DNA from: Burkholderiales bacterium
GTDB taxonomy: Bacteria > Pseudomonadota > Gammaproteobacteria > Burkholderiales > Burkholderiaceae_C
Reading direction: 5' to 3'
DNA length: 64,000 nt
Assembly: GCA_003963115.1 (NCBI GenBank)
Contig: RXJQ01000004.1
Coordinates: 1 to 64,000, forward strand
The notes under the pieces were generated by a model. It was not told where the DNA came from. It did no database searches and was given only the letters and a program-made list of their open reading frames with translations. This document shows, in pieces, positions 7,273 through 15,950 of this stretch. Every line of letters begins with the position of its first letter. Within the stretch, counting starts at the first letter, position 1. A program made the position numbers and the translations under genes.

Positions 7273-8163
7273 ATGTTCACCAAGCAGCACAAGTTTAGTC
7301 GCCAGGTTTCTTTGGCCCTGGCCGCTGCAGCCCTGGTTGCCACGTTTTCTTCCCCGGTGCACGCGGGTTCAGCCTTTGAGCGCGGGCCCGATCCGACGGT
7401 CGAGTCGGTATCGCAAAAGGGGCCTTTTGATATTGACGCCTATGTGATTGCCCGGGCCAACGCCAAGGGCTATGGCGGGGCCACCGTCTACTATCCCAAG
7501 TCCGGCACGCAGACCTTTGGTGTGGTGTCCATCACGCCCGGGTTCCTGGCTAGCCAGGCCAATTACAAGCCCCTGGCCCAGTTCGTGGCTTCGCACGGCT
7601 TCGTCGTGATCAACCTGGATCCCGTCACCATCTTCGATCAGCCTGATGCCCGGGCCAATGAAATGGCTGCGGCGCTCAAGCAGGTCGTGGGCATGGTCAA
7701 CACGGGCAAGGTGCCCTTTGCTGTGGTGACGGATGTGTCTCGACGCGCAGTCAGTGGCCATTCGATGGGTGGTGGCGGTACCTTGATGGCCGCCACGGCC
7801 GACCCGAGCCTGAAGGCGGCCGTGCCGCTTGCACCCTGGAGCCTGGTGAAGAGCTTTGCACGCGACGCCGTGCCCACCATGATCGTGGCCTGTCAGAAGG
7901 ACACCATTGCGACGCCTTCGCAGCACGCAGACCTGTTCTACGCCAGCCTGCCGGCCAATCTGCCGCGTGGCGAGGTGGAGGTCAAGGGTGTGGACCACAT
8001 GTGTTCTACCAACTACGCGCCGGCCTATGTGAATGAAGTGGGCATGGTCGTGGTGTCATGGCTCAAGCGCTTCCTTGATGAAGACATGCGCTATGACAGC
8101 CTGGTCAAAGATGGCCTCAACACCACGGGCGACTTCAGCCGCTTCGATGTGCAGGGCTTCTGA
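7273..8163 (+). CDS. PETase/cutinase-type polyester hydrolase
   Basis: The start at 7273 is chosen because AGAGGA lies 6 bases upstream; the product is 296 residues with a signal peptide ending at VHA near residue 31. The mature protein follows the Ideonella sakaiensis PETase / actinobacterial cutinase family throughout: RGPDPT near the N-terminus, LASHGFVVI, the GHSMGGGG nucleophile elbow (Ser164), Asp210 in ACQKD, His242 in DHMC, and Trp189 in APW. Cys207 and Cys244 correspond to the active-site disulfide otherwise typical of PETase. Residues lining the pocket are cutinase-like: His163 replaces PETase Trp159, Phe91 replaces Tyr87, and His218/Phe222 replace Ser214/Ile218. The usual C-terminal disulfide is absent, as these are the only two cysteines. 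It is a secreted ester hydrolase; its natural polymer is unknown. Confidence 0.85.
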   Translation: MFTKQHKFSRQVSLALAAAALVATFSSPVHAGSAFERGPDPTVESVSQKGPFDIDAYVIARANAKGYGGATVYYPKSGTQTFGVVSITPGFLASQANYKPLAQFVASHGFVVINLDPVTIFDQPDARANEMAAALKQVVGMVNTGKVPFAVVTDVSRRAVSGHSMGGGGTLMAATADPSLKAAVPLAPWSLVKSFARDAVPTMIVACQKDTIATPSQHADLFYASLPANLPRGEVEVKGVDHMCSTNYAPAYVNEVGMVVVSWLKRFLDEDMRYDSLVKDGLNTTGDFSRFDVQGF

Positions 8164-8170
8164 GTCTCCA

Positions 8171-8190
8171 AGTGCCACGCGTGTGGCACT
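8171..8190. terminator. Hairpin between convergent genes
   Basis: AGTGCCAC and GTGGCACT form an 8-bp perfect stem with a GCGT loop between the PETase-like gene and the convergent nitronate monooxygenase gene, overlapping the stop codon of the latter. No T run follows on either strand, so termination is only plausible. Confidence 0.4.
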
Positions 8191-9475
8191 ACCGCAGTGT
8201 GGCCGGGGTTGATGCGGGGCGGCTGTCTTGGGGCGTTGACGCATCGCCTCCTCCCAATAGTCGCTCGATCAACTCCCGCACGCTGCGGATCTGACTACCA
8301 AAGGGCAGGGCACCTCTTCCAGTGAAGAACAGGCCCGTCTTGGTGTCGCCCTTGAGCGCCGAGGCCAGTTGCTGGTCGATGCAGAACTGCCCCCAGCCCA
8401 CCTTGCCATCTCTCAGACCGCATTGCGCCAGGCAGTCAAAAGCCTTGGTGCAACGCGCCTTGGCATGGGCCACGGCCTGTAGCTTGTCTTCCACCTTCAG
8501 ATAGGCCTTGAGCCACGGTGTGGCCACGGCGCGAGCAGGTAAGCCGGCCACACTCGTGAACTCGACGATGTCCTCGTCGCGGGCGTCGGCCAGCGTGCGC
8601 TTGAATGTCATGTCGGCATCGCATTCCTGCGTCACGGCGAATGGCGTGCCCAGTTGCACCGCGCTGGCGCCAAGGGCCTGCACGCGGCGGATGTCGTCCA
8701 GGCTGCGGATGCCCCCCGCTGCAATCAAGGGCACATCTTGTTCGATGCCGGCACTGCGCAAGAAGGCACGGGCTTCGGGCAGCACCTGCTCGAAGTCAAA
8801 ACGGGGGTCATGCACATCCTTGACCTGAGCCGCACCGAGGTGCCCGCCAGCCCAACCCGGGTGCTCGATGACGATGGCATCGGGCAGGCGCTGCTTGCGT
8901 TCCCACTTGCGCACGATGAGTTGCACACCCCGCGCGTCGCTGAGGATGGGCACCAGGGCCACATCGGGATGATCTGAGGCCAGATCGGGCAGGTCCAGCG
9001 GCAGGCCGGCACCCACCACGATGGCGTCGACCCCGGCCTCCAGCGAGCGCTTGACATACTGCGTGTACTCGCTGACGGCGCGCATCACGTTCATCGCGAT
9101 CAGACCCAGGCCCGCGCTGAGCTGGCGCGCTGCCTTGACCTCGCGTTCCAGTGCCTCCAGATTGGCCATGTCAATCAGCGCTTTGGCCTGCGGTCCGGCG
9201 CCCAGGCCTCGGGTGCGTGCCATCAGGTCGGGGTGATGTCGCCGCAGGTCCACGGACGAGAGCGTGCCCATGGCACCCTGCGCGGCCACGCTGCCCGCCA
9301 GCTTGTGGGCCGATACACCCACGCCCATGCCACCCTGGACGATGGGCAGCAGCGTGCGGCCTTTGAGCAGCAGAGGCCGCAAGCCACTGAGCTGCAGTAA
9401 CGCCTGCATGGCAGCCGGCACGGGTGTGGCAACACCCGGAGCGAGATCGGAAAGAGGGCGGGCAGATTCGGCCAT
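8189..9475 (-). CDS. Nitronate monooxygenase / 2-nitropropane dioxygenase family protein
   Basis: The 428-residue protein is an FMN-dependent TIM-barrel enzyme of the nitronate monooxygenase family. It shows the N-terminal PIVQGGMGVGVS flavin-binding strand, EHPGWAGGHLG in the middle, and the phosphate-binding IAAGGIRSLDDIRRVQALGASAVQLGTPF. A C-terminal extension contains several cysteines (CTKAFDCLAQC). Members oxidise nitronates, or act as related flavin reductases on enoyl or enone substrates, so the actual substrate is uncertain. It is transcribed alone, convergent with the PETase-like gene and separated by about 200 bases from the GntR gene. Confidence 0.8.
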   Translation of the reverse strand: MAESARPLSDLAPGVATPVPAAMQALLQLSGLRPLLLKGRTLLPIVQGGMGVGVSAHKLAGSVAAQGAMGTLSSVDLRRHHPDLMARTRGLGAGPQAKALIDMANLEALEREVKAARQLSAGLGLIAMNVMRAVSEYTQYVKRSLEAGVDAIVVGAGLPLDLPDLASDHPDVALVPILSDARGVQLIVRKWERKQRLPDAIVIEHPGWAGGHLGAAQVKDVHDPRFDFEQVLPEARAFLRSAGIEQDVPLIAAGGIRSLDDIRRVQALGASAVQLGTPFAVTQECDADMTFKRTLADARDEDIVEFTSVAGLPARAVATPWLKAYLKVEDKLQAVAHAKARCTKAFDCLAQCGLRDGKVGWGQFCIDQQLASALKGDTKTGLFFTGRGALPFGSQIRSVRELIERLLGGGDASTPQDSRPASTPATLR

Positions 9476-9682
9476 GGCGTGTCCCTGGGACCAGCTGAGT
9501 TGGGCGCATCCTAGCGAGGCCGCTCGAACTGGCTTTTGTCTTGAATCAAGCTCGGCCGGTTACGGACCGTTTCTCTGCCGGGAGGCCGTGTTGGCCGGGT
9601 TCAAGTCGCTCACTCTCGTGGCGCAACTGGGCGAGCATGAGCCCAATCACGAGGTGGCCTGACGTGGTCAGTGTCTTGGTGT

Positions 9683-10357
9683 TTATTTTTTGGGGCTGGG
9701 TGAGGCGACGAACGGTTCTGTGTGCGCCCTGAGGATGCGTCCGGCGGTTTCACCGTCACCGGCTGCCAGATGGTCCACGATGGTCTGGTGCTCTTTGACT
9801 GCGGCCTGGAAGCGTGGCTGTCTGTGGGCGGTGTTCAGCGTCTGCCGTGAGCGTACCTCCCAGCCGAGCGAGTCCCAGACCTTGAGCATGGTGCGGTTGC
9901 CCGACAGCGCCACCACGCGTCGGTGAAAGGCCAGGTTGTACCTGGCATAGTCATCGAGGTCTTTGCGGCGGACGGCGGCGACGAGCCCATCCACGTCGGC
10001 TTGCAGGAGGGCCAAGTTGTCGGCCGAAACGGGGATGGCCAGGCGAGCGCAGGCTTCTTCGATGCAGGCACGCAGTGCATAGGCTTCACGGGTTTCCTCT
10101 TCGCTGGCCACACGAATGTAGGTACCCTTGTAGCGCTGCGTTTCAACCAGTCCGAGCGACTCCAGTTCCCGCAAGGCTTCTCTGACTGGGGCCTGGCTGG
10201 TCTGGAACTCTTGCGCCAGTGCCATCTCCTTGAGCCGGGTTCCGGCGCTGTAGCTGCCGTCCAGGATGCGCGCGATGACGGCCTTGCGGATCTTGTCTCG
10301 CATGCAGTCGCGCTCGATGGCGACGCAGGGCGCTGGTGCGGCGTCAGTGGCTTTCAT
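9683..10357 (-). CDS. GntR-family regulator (FCD type) of the efflux operon
   Basis: From the ATG at 10357 the protein has 224 residues: an N-terminal winged helix (about 20-80, with SQAPVREALRELESLGLVE) and an all-helical FCD ligand-binding domain (about 90-215) whose conserved histidines (in AFHRRVV, KEHQ and RAHTEP) usually hold a metal. A longer frame exists to 10405, but the ATG at 10357 already overlaps the upstream adaptor gene by 14 bases, which indicates translational coupling. It is the last gene of the RND operon and probably represses it. A candidate operator is the 14-bp palindrome at 14783-14796. Confidence 0.82.
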   Translation of the reverse strand: MKATDAAPAPCVAIERDCMRDKIRKAVIARILDGSYSAGTRLKEMALAQEFQTSQAPVREALRELESLGLVETQRYKGTYIRVASEEETREAYALRACIEEACARLAIPVSADNLALLQADVDGLVAAVRRKDLDDYARYNLAFHRRVVALSGNRTMLKVWDSLGWEVRSRQTLNTAHRQPRFQAAVKEHQTIVDHLAAGDGETAGRILRAHTEPFVASPSPKK

Positions 10358-11558
10358 GTGGCTTGGCGCCGGCAGTCGTGGAGGTGGCGATGCGTACCGG
10401 CACACCGGTGACGGCCGAGTCGGAAGGGTTGACGATCACGCGGTCATGGGCTTGCAGGCCATCCAGGATCTCGACTTCCTTGCCGAAGTCTCGCCCTTGT
10501 ACAACGGGTTTGATCAGGATTTGATTGTGGGCATCCACGGTGGCCACGCTGAGGCCGTCGCCTCTGAACAGCAGGGTGTTGCCGGGCAGACGCAGGGTAT
10601 CGGCCTTGCCCGGTATCTTGATGTGCACCTCGGCATAGGAGCCTGGCAACAGCGCGCTTTGGGCGTTGTCCACCAGCCACTGGGTCAGCAGGGTGCGGGA
10701 CGTGGCGTTGATGGCCGTGGAGGTGTTCAGCAGCTTGGCCGAGAAGGTTTGGCGAGGTGTAGCGCTGACGCGCAGGTCGGCTGTGAGTGTCGGCTTGATG
10801 CTGGCGCTCAGGCTTTCAGGCACGTCAACATACACGCGCAGCTTTCGTGTATCGGCCACGCGGAACAGCGCTTGCCCCGAGCCGCCACCGGCCACGACCA
10901 AAGCACCCACGTCCACGTTGCGCGCGGTCACGACGCCATCAAACGGCGCGACCACCCGCTCGAAGCCCTGCAACTCCTTGAGCCGCTGCACATTGGCCTT
11001 GGCTGATGCCAGGGCCGCGCGCTTGGCTTGGGCATTGCTGATGTTGTCTTCGACCTCCTGGTTGGAGACGGCATGGCTGTCGATCAGCTTCTTGTAGCGC
11101 TCGGCCGTGCTCTGTGCCTGGTTGCTGGCCACTTCGGCCGCAGTCAGGTCGGCTTGGGCCTGACGCAACTGCTGGTCTACCTCGGGTGCGTCGATTTCTG
11201 CCAGCAACTGACCGGCCTTGACAGGCTGGCCGATGTCGACCAGCCAGCGCTTGAGGTAGCCGCCTGTGCGGGCATAGATGGGGGCGTCCGACCAGGCTTG
11301 AACATTGCCGGGCAACACCAGTTCTTGCGGGGCGTTGCTGGCCAGGGGCGTCACCACCTCCACGGCTTGCTGGGCCAATTGACTGGTCTGCGCTTTCAGG
11401 CTGGACTCCGCATGTGCGCGGCCCGACAGGCGCCAGCCCACCAAAGCGACCAAGGCAGCGACGCCCAGCAGCAGGGGCAAGGAGAGGCCTTTCTCTTGAT
11501 CGGGAGCTGGCCGTCCAGTCTGTTGCGCGTCAGGTGATGAGTGGGGCGATTGGTTCAT
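10344..11558 (-). CDS. RND efflux periplasmic adaptor (membrane fusion protein)
   Basis: The 404-residue protein starts at 11558, 16 bases after the pump gene stop. It has one N-terminal membrane segment (about residues 26-43), a lipoyl half-domain, a helical hairpin rich in Ala/Gln (about 120-190), a second lipoyl half (ERVVAPFDGVVTARNVDVGALV) and a beta-barrel. HlyD/AcrA-like adaptors bridge the RND pump to an outer membrane channel. No channel gene is present in the operon, so a TolC-like protein encoded elsewhere must serve. Confidence 0.87.
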   Translation of the reverse strand: MNQSPHSSPDAQQTGRPAPDQEKGLSLPLLLGVAALVALVGWRLSGRAHAESSLKAQTSQLAQQAVEVVTPLASNAPQELVLPGNVQAWSDAPIYARTGGYLKRWLVDIGQPVKAGQLLAEIDAPEVDQQLRQAQADLTAAEVASNQAQSTAERYKKLIDSHAVSNQEVEDNISNAQAKRAALASAKANVQRLKELQGFERVVAPFDGVVTARNVDVGALVVAGGGSGQALFRVADTRKLRVYVDVPESLSASIKPTLTADLRVSATPRQTFSAKLLNTSTAINATSRTLLTQWLVDNAQSALLPGSYAEVHIKIPGKADTLRLPGNTLLFRGDGLSVATVDAHNQILIKPVVQGRDFGKEVEILDGLQAHDRVIVNPSDSAVTGVPVRIATSTTAGAKPHESH

Positions 11559-11574
11559 GATGATCGACTCCAAA

Positions 11575-14500
11575 TCAGGCACCGTGTGTGGCCAGTTTGT
11601 CCTGGCGGCCGTGCACGATACTGAAGACCAGGGGAACGAAGAAGAGGGTGGCGACCGTGGCCAGCAGCAGGCCACCGATCACGGCGCGTCCTAGAGGAGC
11701 GTTCTGTTCGCCGCCTTCGCCCAGGCCCAGCGCCATGGGGACCATGCCGATGATCATGGCCAATGCGGTCATCAGCACGGGGCGAAAGCGCGTGAAGCCG
11801 GCCTCCAAGGCGGCGGCAAAGGCAGACTGGCCGTGGTTGAAGCGCTCGCGGGCGAAGCTCACCACCAGGATGCTGTTGGCCGTGGCCACGCCCATGCACA
11901 TGATGGCACCGGTGAGCGAGGGCACGTTGATGGTGGTGTGCGTCAGGAAGAGCATGACGACGATGCCAGCCAATGCCGCAGGGAGTGCGCTGATGATGAT
12001 CAGCGGGTCGGTCCAGCTCTGGAAGTTGATGACGATCAGCAGGTAGACCAGGACCACCGCGCCGACCAGCCCTAGCAGCAAGCCATTGAACGACGAGACC
12101 ATGGTCTGGATCTGCCCGCGCAGGATCAAGGTCGAGCCTTTGGGTAGCGCCTTCCTGGCTTCATCCACCAACTGGTTGACCTTGTCGGCCACGCTGCCCA
12201 GGTCTGTGTCCTGTACCGCACCGTAGATGTCGATGGCAGGCAGGGCGTTGTAGTGGCTGACCACGGCAGGCCCGACGCCACGTTTGAACGAGGCAAGATT
12301 GGAGAGCATCTGCGGTGCCGAGGCGCTGCCTGTGGCGGAGGTTATCGGCAAGGTGGCCAGGTCATCGATCGATTGCATCCGGAACTGAGGTGTCTGCACG
12401 GCGATGTTGTACTGGATGCCGGTGCGTGGGTCCATCCAGAAGGTCGGGTTGGTCTGGAAGCTGCCCGACAGAGAGACCAGCATGTTGGTCGCCACATCTT
12501 TTTGCTGCAGGCCCAATCGCTGTGCATTGGTGCGGTTGACGTCGACCTTGATCTCCGGATAGTCGAAGGCCTGATGGACACGCACATCCACAGCCCCGGG
12601 CACTTCCCGGATCTTGGCTTGCAACTTGTTGGCCCATGCCAGGTTGTCCTTGATCTTGAAGCCGGAGACCTGGATGTCAAACGGCGCAGGCAGGCCGAAG
12701 TTGAGGATCTGGCTGACGATGTCCGCAGGCAGGAAGGCAAAGGTGACAGCAGGGAACAGGCCCGGCAGCCGGGCACGCAGTTCGCGGATGTAGTCCTCTG
12801 TGGGGCGGTGTCCTTCCGCCAGCGTGATCATGACGTCGGCATCGCCGGGGCCGATAGGTGCCGAACTGCTGTAGGTCAGGTTGATGCCGCTGTAGGGCAC
12901 GCCAATGTTGTCGACGATGTTGGCGCGGTCATGCGCGGGGATGATGTCGCGGATGGCTGCTTCCACCTTGTCGCACAGCGCGGCAGTGGCCTCGATGCGG
13001 GTGCCACTGGGTGCGCGCAGGTGCAGCTTGATCTGGCCCGCATCGACGGCCGGGAAGAAGTCGCGCCCCAGCAGCGGCAGCAAGGCAAAGCAGGCCAGTA
13101 CAGCCGCAAGGAAACCGGTAGCCGTGCGCCCGGGCACGCGCAAAGCGGCTTCCAGTGCATCGTGGTAGCGCTGGCGCAGTGCAGCGAAGCGCCGCTCGAA
13201 GGCTTGCTGGATCTTCACGAAGAAGCCGGTCAAACCACGGGTTTGGGCATGGGCATGCGGGTCGTGTGGTCGCAGCCAGTACTTGGCCAGCGTGGGGATC
13301 AACGTCCGCGAAAGAACGTAGGACGCGAGCATCGCAAAGACCACGGCTTCGGCCAGCGGGACGAACAGGAAGCGCGCGATGCCAGTCAGCAGGAACATCG
13401 GTATGAACACGATGCAGATGCACAGCGTGGAAACCAGCGCGGGCACGGCGATCTGCTCTGCACCGTCGAGGATCGCGGTCTCGACCGGCTTGCCGTGTTC
13501 CAGGTGCCAGTTGATGTTCTCGATGGCCACGGTGGCGTCATCGACCAGGATCCCCACCGCCAGGGCCAGGCCGCCGAGCGTCATGATGTTGATCGTCTCG
13601 CCCAACCAGGAGAGCACGACGATGGAGGCGAGCACGGACAAGGGAATGGAGATCGTGATGATCAGCGTGCTGCGCCAGGAGCCCAGGAAGAGCAGAATCA
13701 TCAGGCCCGTGAGTGCCGCAGCGATCACGCCTTCCCGGATCACGCCACTGACAGCGCCCCGCACGAAGGTGGACTGATCGCCCAGCATCTTCACGCTCAA
13801 GCCATTGGGTAGACCCGCCTCGATGGAGGGCATCAGTTCGTGGATCTTGTCGATGATGTTCAGGGTGGACGCCGTGCCCGTTTTGAGCACGCTCATCAAC
13901 ACGGCTTTCTGGCCATCGACCCTGACCATATTGGTCTGTGGCGATGAGCCGTCACGCACATGGGCGACGTCACGCACGTAGACCACGCCATCGCCGATGC
14001 CGCGCAGAGGCAGGTCATTGAGTGCATCGACGCTCAGAGGGCTGGCGTTGAGCTTGATGTTGTATTCGACGTCGCCAATCTTTTGTGTGCCGGCGGGGAT
14101 GATGAGGTTCTGGTTGCCGATCGCGGTGGTCGCATCCAGCGCCGACATGCCGTGCGCTCTCAGGGCGGCTGGGTCCAGGTCCACCTGGATTTGACGCTGT
14201 TTGCCGCCGAACGGGAAGGGCAGCGCTGCACCGGGTACGGGTGCCAAGCCAGTGCGGATGACGGTGTTGCCCGAGTCGAAGATCTCGGTTTCGGACAAGG
14301 TCTTGCTGGTCAGTGCCAACTGGATGATGGGCACCGTGGACGCGTCGTAAGAGAGGATGAATGGTGGTGTGGTACCGGGTGGCGCCGTTTTCAGCAGGGC
14401 CTGGGATACCGCCGTGATCTGGGCGACGGCCAGCTCGGGGTTGACGTTGGGTTGAAAGAAGTACTTCACGACCGACACGCCACTGAGCGATTGAGATTCG

Positions 14501-14742
14501 GTGTGCTCGATGCCGGTGACGGTGGTCTGGGCCGTGCGCTCGGAGAAGGACACGATCCGATTGGCAATCTCATCGGGCGGCAGCCCGGTGTACTGCCAGA
14601 TCACGCCGACAACCGGAATGCGGATCGCCGGAAAGATGTCGGTGGCCGTGCGCAGGATGGTGAACACGCCCATCAGTGTCAGCAAGATCGCCAGAACGAT
14701 GAAGGTGTACGGGCGTCGCAAGGCGACACGAACAATCCACAT
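11575..14742 (-). CDS. RND-family efflux pump, inner membrane transporter
   Basis: The protein has 1,055 residues, the usual size for an AcrB/MexB-like HAE1 transporter. It has 12 predicted membrane helices in two repeats, two large periplasmic loops, and the proton-relay segment GGLALAVGILVDDATVAIEN in the fourth helix with the paired aspartates. It exports drugs or other amphipathic compounds by proton antiport. It is the first gene of a three-gene operon (pump, adaptor, GntR regulator). The substrate is not evident. Confidence 0.9.
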   Translation of the reverse strand: MWIVRVALRRPYTFIVLAILLTLMGVFTILRTATDIFPAIRIPVVGVIWQYTGLPPDEIANRIVSFSERTAQTTVTGIEHTESQSLSGVSVVKYFFQPNVNPELAVAQITAVSQALLKTAPPGTTPPFILSYDASTVPIIQLALTSKTLSETEIFDSGNTVIRTGLAPVPGAALPFPFGGKQRQIQVDLDPAALRAHGMSALDATTAIGNQNLIIPAGTQKIGDVEYNIKLNASPLSVDALNDLPLRGIGDGVVYVRDVAHVRDGSSPQTNMVRVDGQKAVLMSVLKTGTASTLNIIDKIHELMPSIEAGLPNGLSVKMLGDQSTFVRGAVSGVIREGVIAAALTGLMILLFLGSWRSTLIITISIPLSVLASIVVLSWLGETINIMTLGGLALAVGILVDDATVAIENINWHLEHGKPVETAILDGAEQIAVPALVSTLCICIVFIPMFLLTGIARFLFVPLAEAVVFAMLASYVLSRTLIPTLAKYWLRPHDPHAHAQTRGLTGFFVKIQQAFERRFAALRQRYHDALEAALRVPGRTATGFLAAVLACFALLPLLGRDFFPAVDAGQIKLHLRAPSGTRIEATAALCDKVEAAIRDIIPAHDRANIVDNIGVPYSGINLTYSSSAPIGPGDADVMITLAEGHRPTEDYIRELRARLPGLFPAVTFAFLPADIVSQILNFGLPAPFDIQVSGFKIKDNLAWANKLQAKIREVPGAVDVRVHQAFDYPEIKVDVNRTNAQRLGLQQKDVATNMLVSLSGSFQTNPTFWMDPRTGIQYNIAVQTPQFRMQSIDDLATLPITSATGSASAPQMLSNLASFKRGVGPAVVSHYNALPAIDIYGAVQDTDLGSVADKVNQLVDEARKALPKGSTLILRGQIQTMVSSFNGLLLGLVGAVVLVYLLIVINFQSWTDPLIIISALPAALAGIVVMLFLTHTTINVPSLTGAIMCMGVATANSILVVSFARERFNHGQSAFAAALEAGFTRFRPVLMTALAMIIGMVPMALGLGEGGEQNAPLGRAVIGGLLLATVATLFFVPLVFSIVHGRQDKLATHGA

Positions 14743-14782
14743 GGGTGACTCCGATGGGGCGGCGCGAAAATGGGTGACTATA

Positions 14783-14796
14783 GATTATCGATAATC
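14783..14796. promoter_or_regulatory. 14-bp perfect palindrome upstream of the RND operon
   Basis: GATTATCGATAATC is perfectly symmetric and lies 41 bases upstream of the pump start codon, in the promoter region. Its size and symmetry suit a GntR-family dimer, so it is a candidate operator for the regulator at the end of the same operon. This is inference from position and symmetry. Confidence 0.55.
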
Positions 14797-15000
14797 CCGG
14801 TGCGGGACGCGGGATTTGCTGGTGAACCAGCTCGCTTCACCAAGCTTTACCTGGGCGCAGGATGTGCACCATGAATGCCAATGTGTGGAAGTCAGTTCTG
14901 GGGATGGGGCTACAGGCACTGGCGATGAGGGTGTTGCGCTGATGGCATGATCGGCAACTCGTCCTTCATTGAGGCCGATTGACCATCAGGCCAGACATCC

Positions 15001-15942
15001 ATGGGTTTCTTCAGTGTTTTCTCGCGCATGTTGTTGCTGTTGGCGGCGTTGGTCCTGGCTTGGCCAGGAGGCGTGCAAGCGGCCAAGCCCAAGTCCCAGC
15101 AGGCTTGGGAGGACGAGGAAGACCGGCGCGTGCAGTTGAGCGTCGAGACGGCGCTCTACAAGCAGCCGGCCTTGCTGGCCCAGCAACTGAATGCGCTGAA
15201 GGCGTCTGATCCCAAACACGTGAACATGTACTTCATCGGTGTGGCGGGCGATGGCGAGCAAGAGGTTTTTCGCCGCGAAATCGAATACGTCAAGCGGGAG
15301 TTCGACGAGCAGCACGGTACGCAGGGCCGCTCTGTCGTGCTGGCCAACAGCCGCAGTTCAGTGGAGCGCCTGCCCATGGCCACGGTCACCAGCATCCGCG
15401 AAAGCCTCAAGGCCGTGGCGGCCAGGATGGACAAGTCGCGCGACATCCTCTTTCTGTACCTCACCAGCCATGGCTCGCCCGACCACGTGCTGGCTTTGGA
15501 GCAGGAGGGCATGTTCCTGCGGGGCTTGGGTGCGAAGGAGTTGGCCGACTTGTTGAAAGAGTCGGGCATCCGCTGGAAGGTCGTGGTGGTTGGGGCTTGC
15601 TATTCGGGTGGCTTCCTCACGCCTTTGAAAGAGGATCACACCATCGTGATCACCGCGTCACGGCCGGACCGCAGCTCCTTTGGTTGCCAGGACGAAAACG
15701 ATTTCACCTACTTCGGCCGCGCGTTTTTCAAGGATGCCCTGCCGGCTTCTTCTTCATTGAGCGACGCGTTCGAGACGGCGCGCAAGCTGGTGCGTCAACG
15801 AGAGACGCAGCTCTTTGGCCACTCTCGCAAACAGGCCAGGGCGTATTCCGAGCCGCAGATGTACGAGCCACCAGAGGCCAGACACTACCTGGCCCAGTGG
15901 TGGCTTGGTTCGAAGCAGCCTGCCGAGCAGCGGGCACCTTAA
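15001..15942 (+). CDS. Secreted C13/caspase-like cysteine protease
   Basis: The 313-residue protein has an N-terminal signal sequence (cleavage near AAKP, residue 28) and a caspase-fold domain of the legumain-like peptidase C13 family. The catalytic dyad is visible: His157 in TSHGS after a hydrophobic strand, and Cys200 in VVVGACYSGGF. Bacterial members are periplasmic or lipid-anchored proteins of mostly unknown substrate. No N-terminal lipobox is evident. The gene converges on the FtsX-type permease, with only eight bases between the stop codons. Weak ribosome-binding signal makes the exact start uncertain (15028 is an alternative). Confidence 0.8.
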   Translation: MGFFSVFSRMLLLLAALVLAWPGGVQAAKPKSQQAWEDEEDRRVQLSVETALYKQPALLAQQLNALKASDPKHVNMYFIGVAGDGEQEVFRREIEYVKREFDEQHGTQGRSVVLANSRSSVERLPMATVTSIRESLKAVAARMDKSRDILFLYLTSHGSPDHVLALEQEGMFLRGLGAKELADLLKESGIRWKVVVVGACYSGGFLTPLKEDHTIVITASRPDRSSFGCQDENDFTYFGRAFFKDALPASSSLSDAFETARKLVRQRETQLFGHSRKQARAYSEPQMYEPPEARHYLAQWWLGSKQPAEQRAP

Positions 15943-15950
15943 GGCACGCC

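Noticed and set aside
12253-13812. Plus-strand open frame of 519 codons opposite the RND pump
   Set aside because: The pump sequence on the minus strand is complete and conserved; the opposite frame has no domain and unnatural composition.
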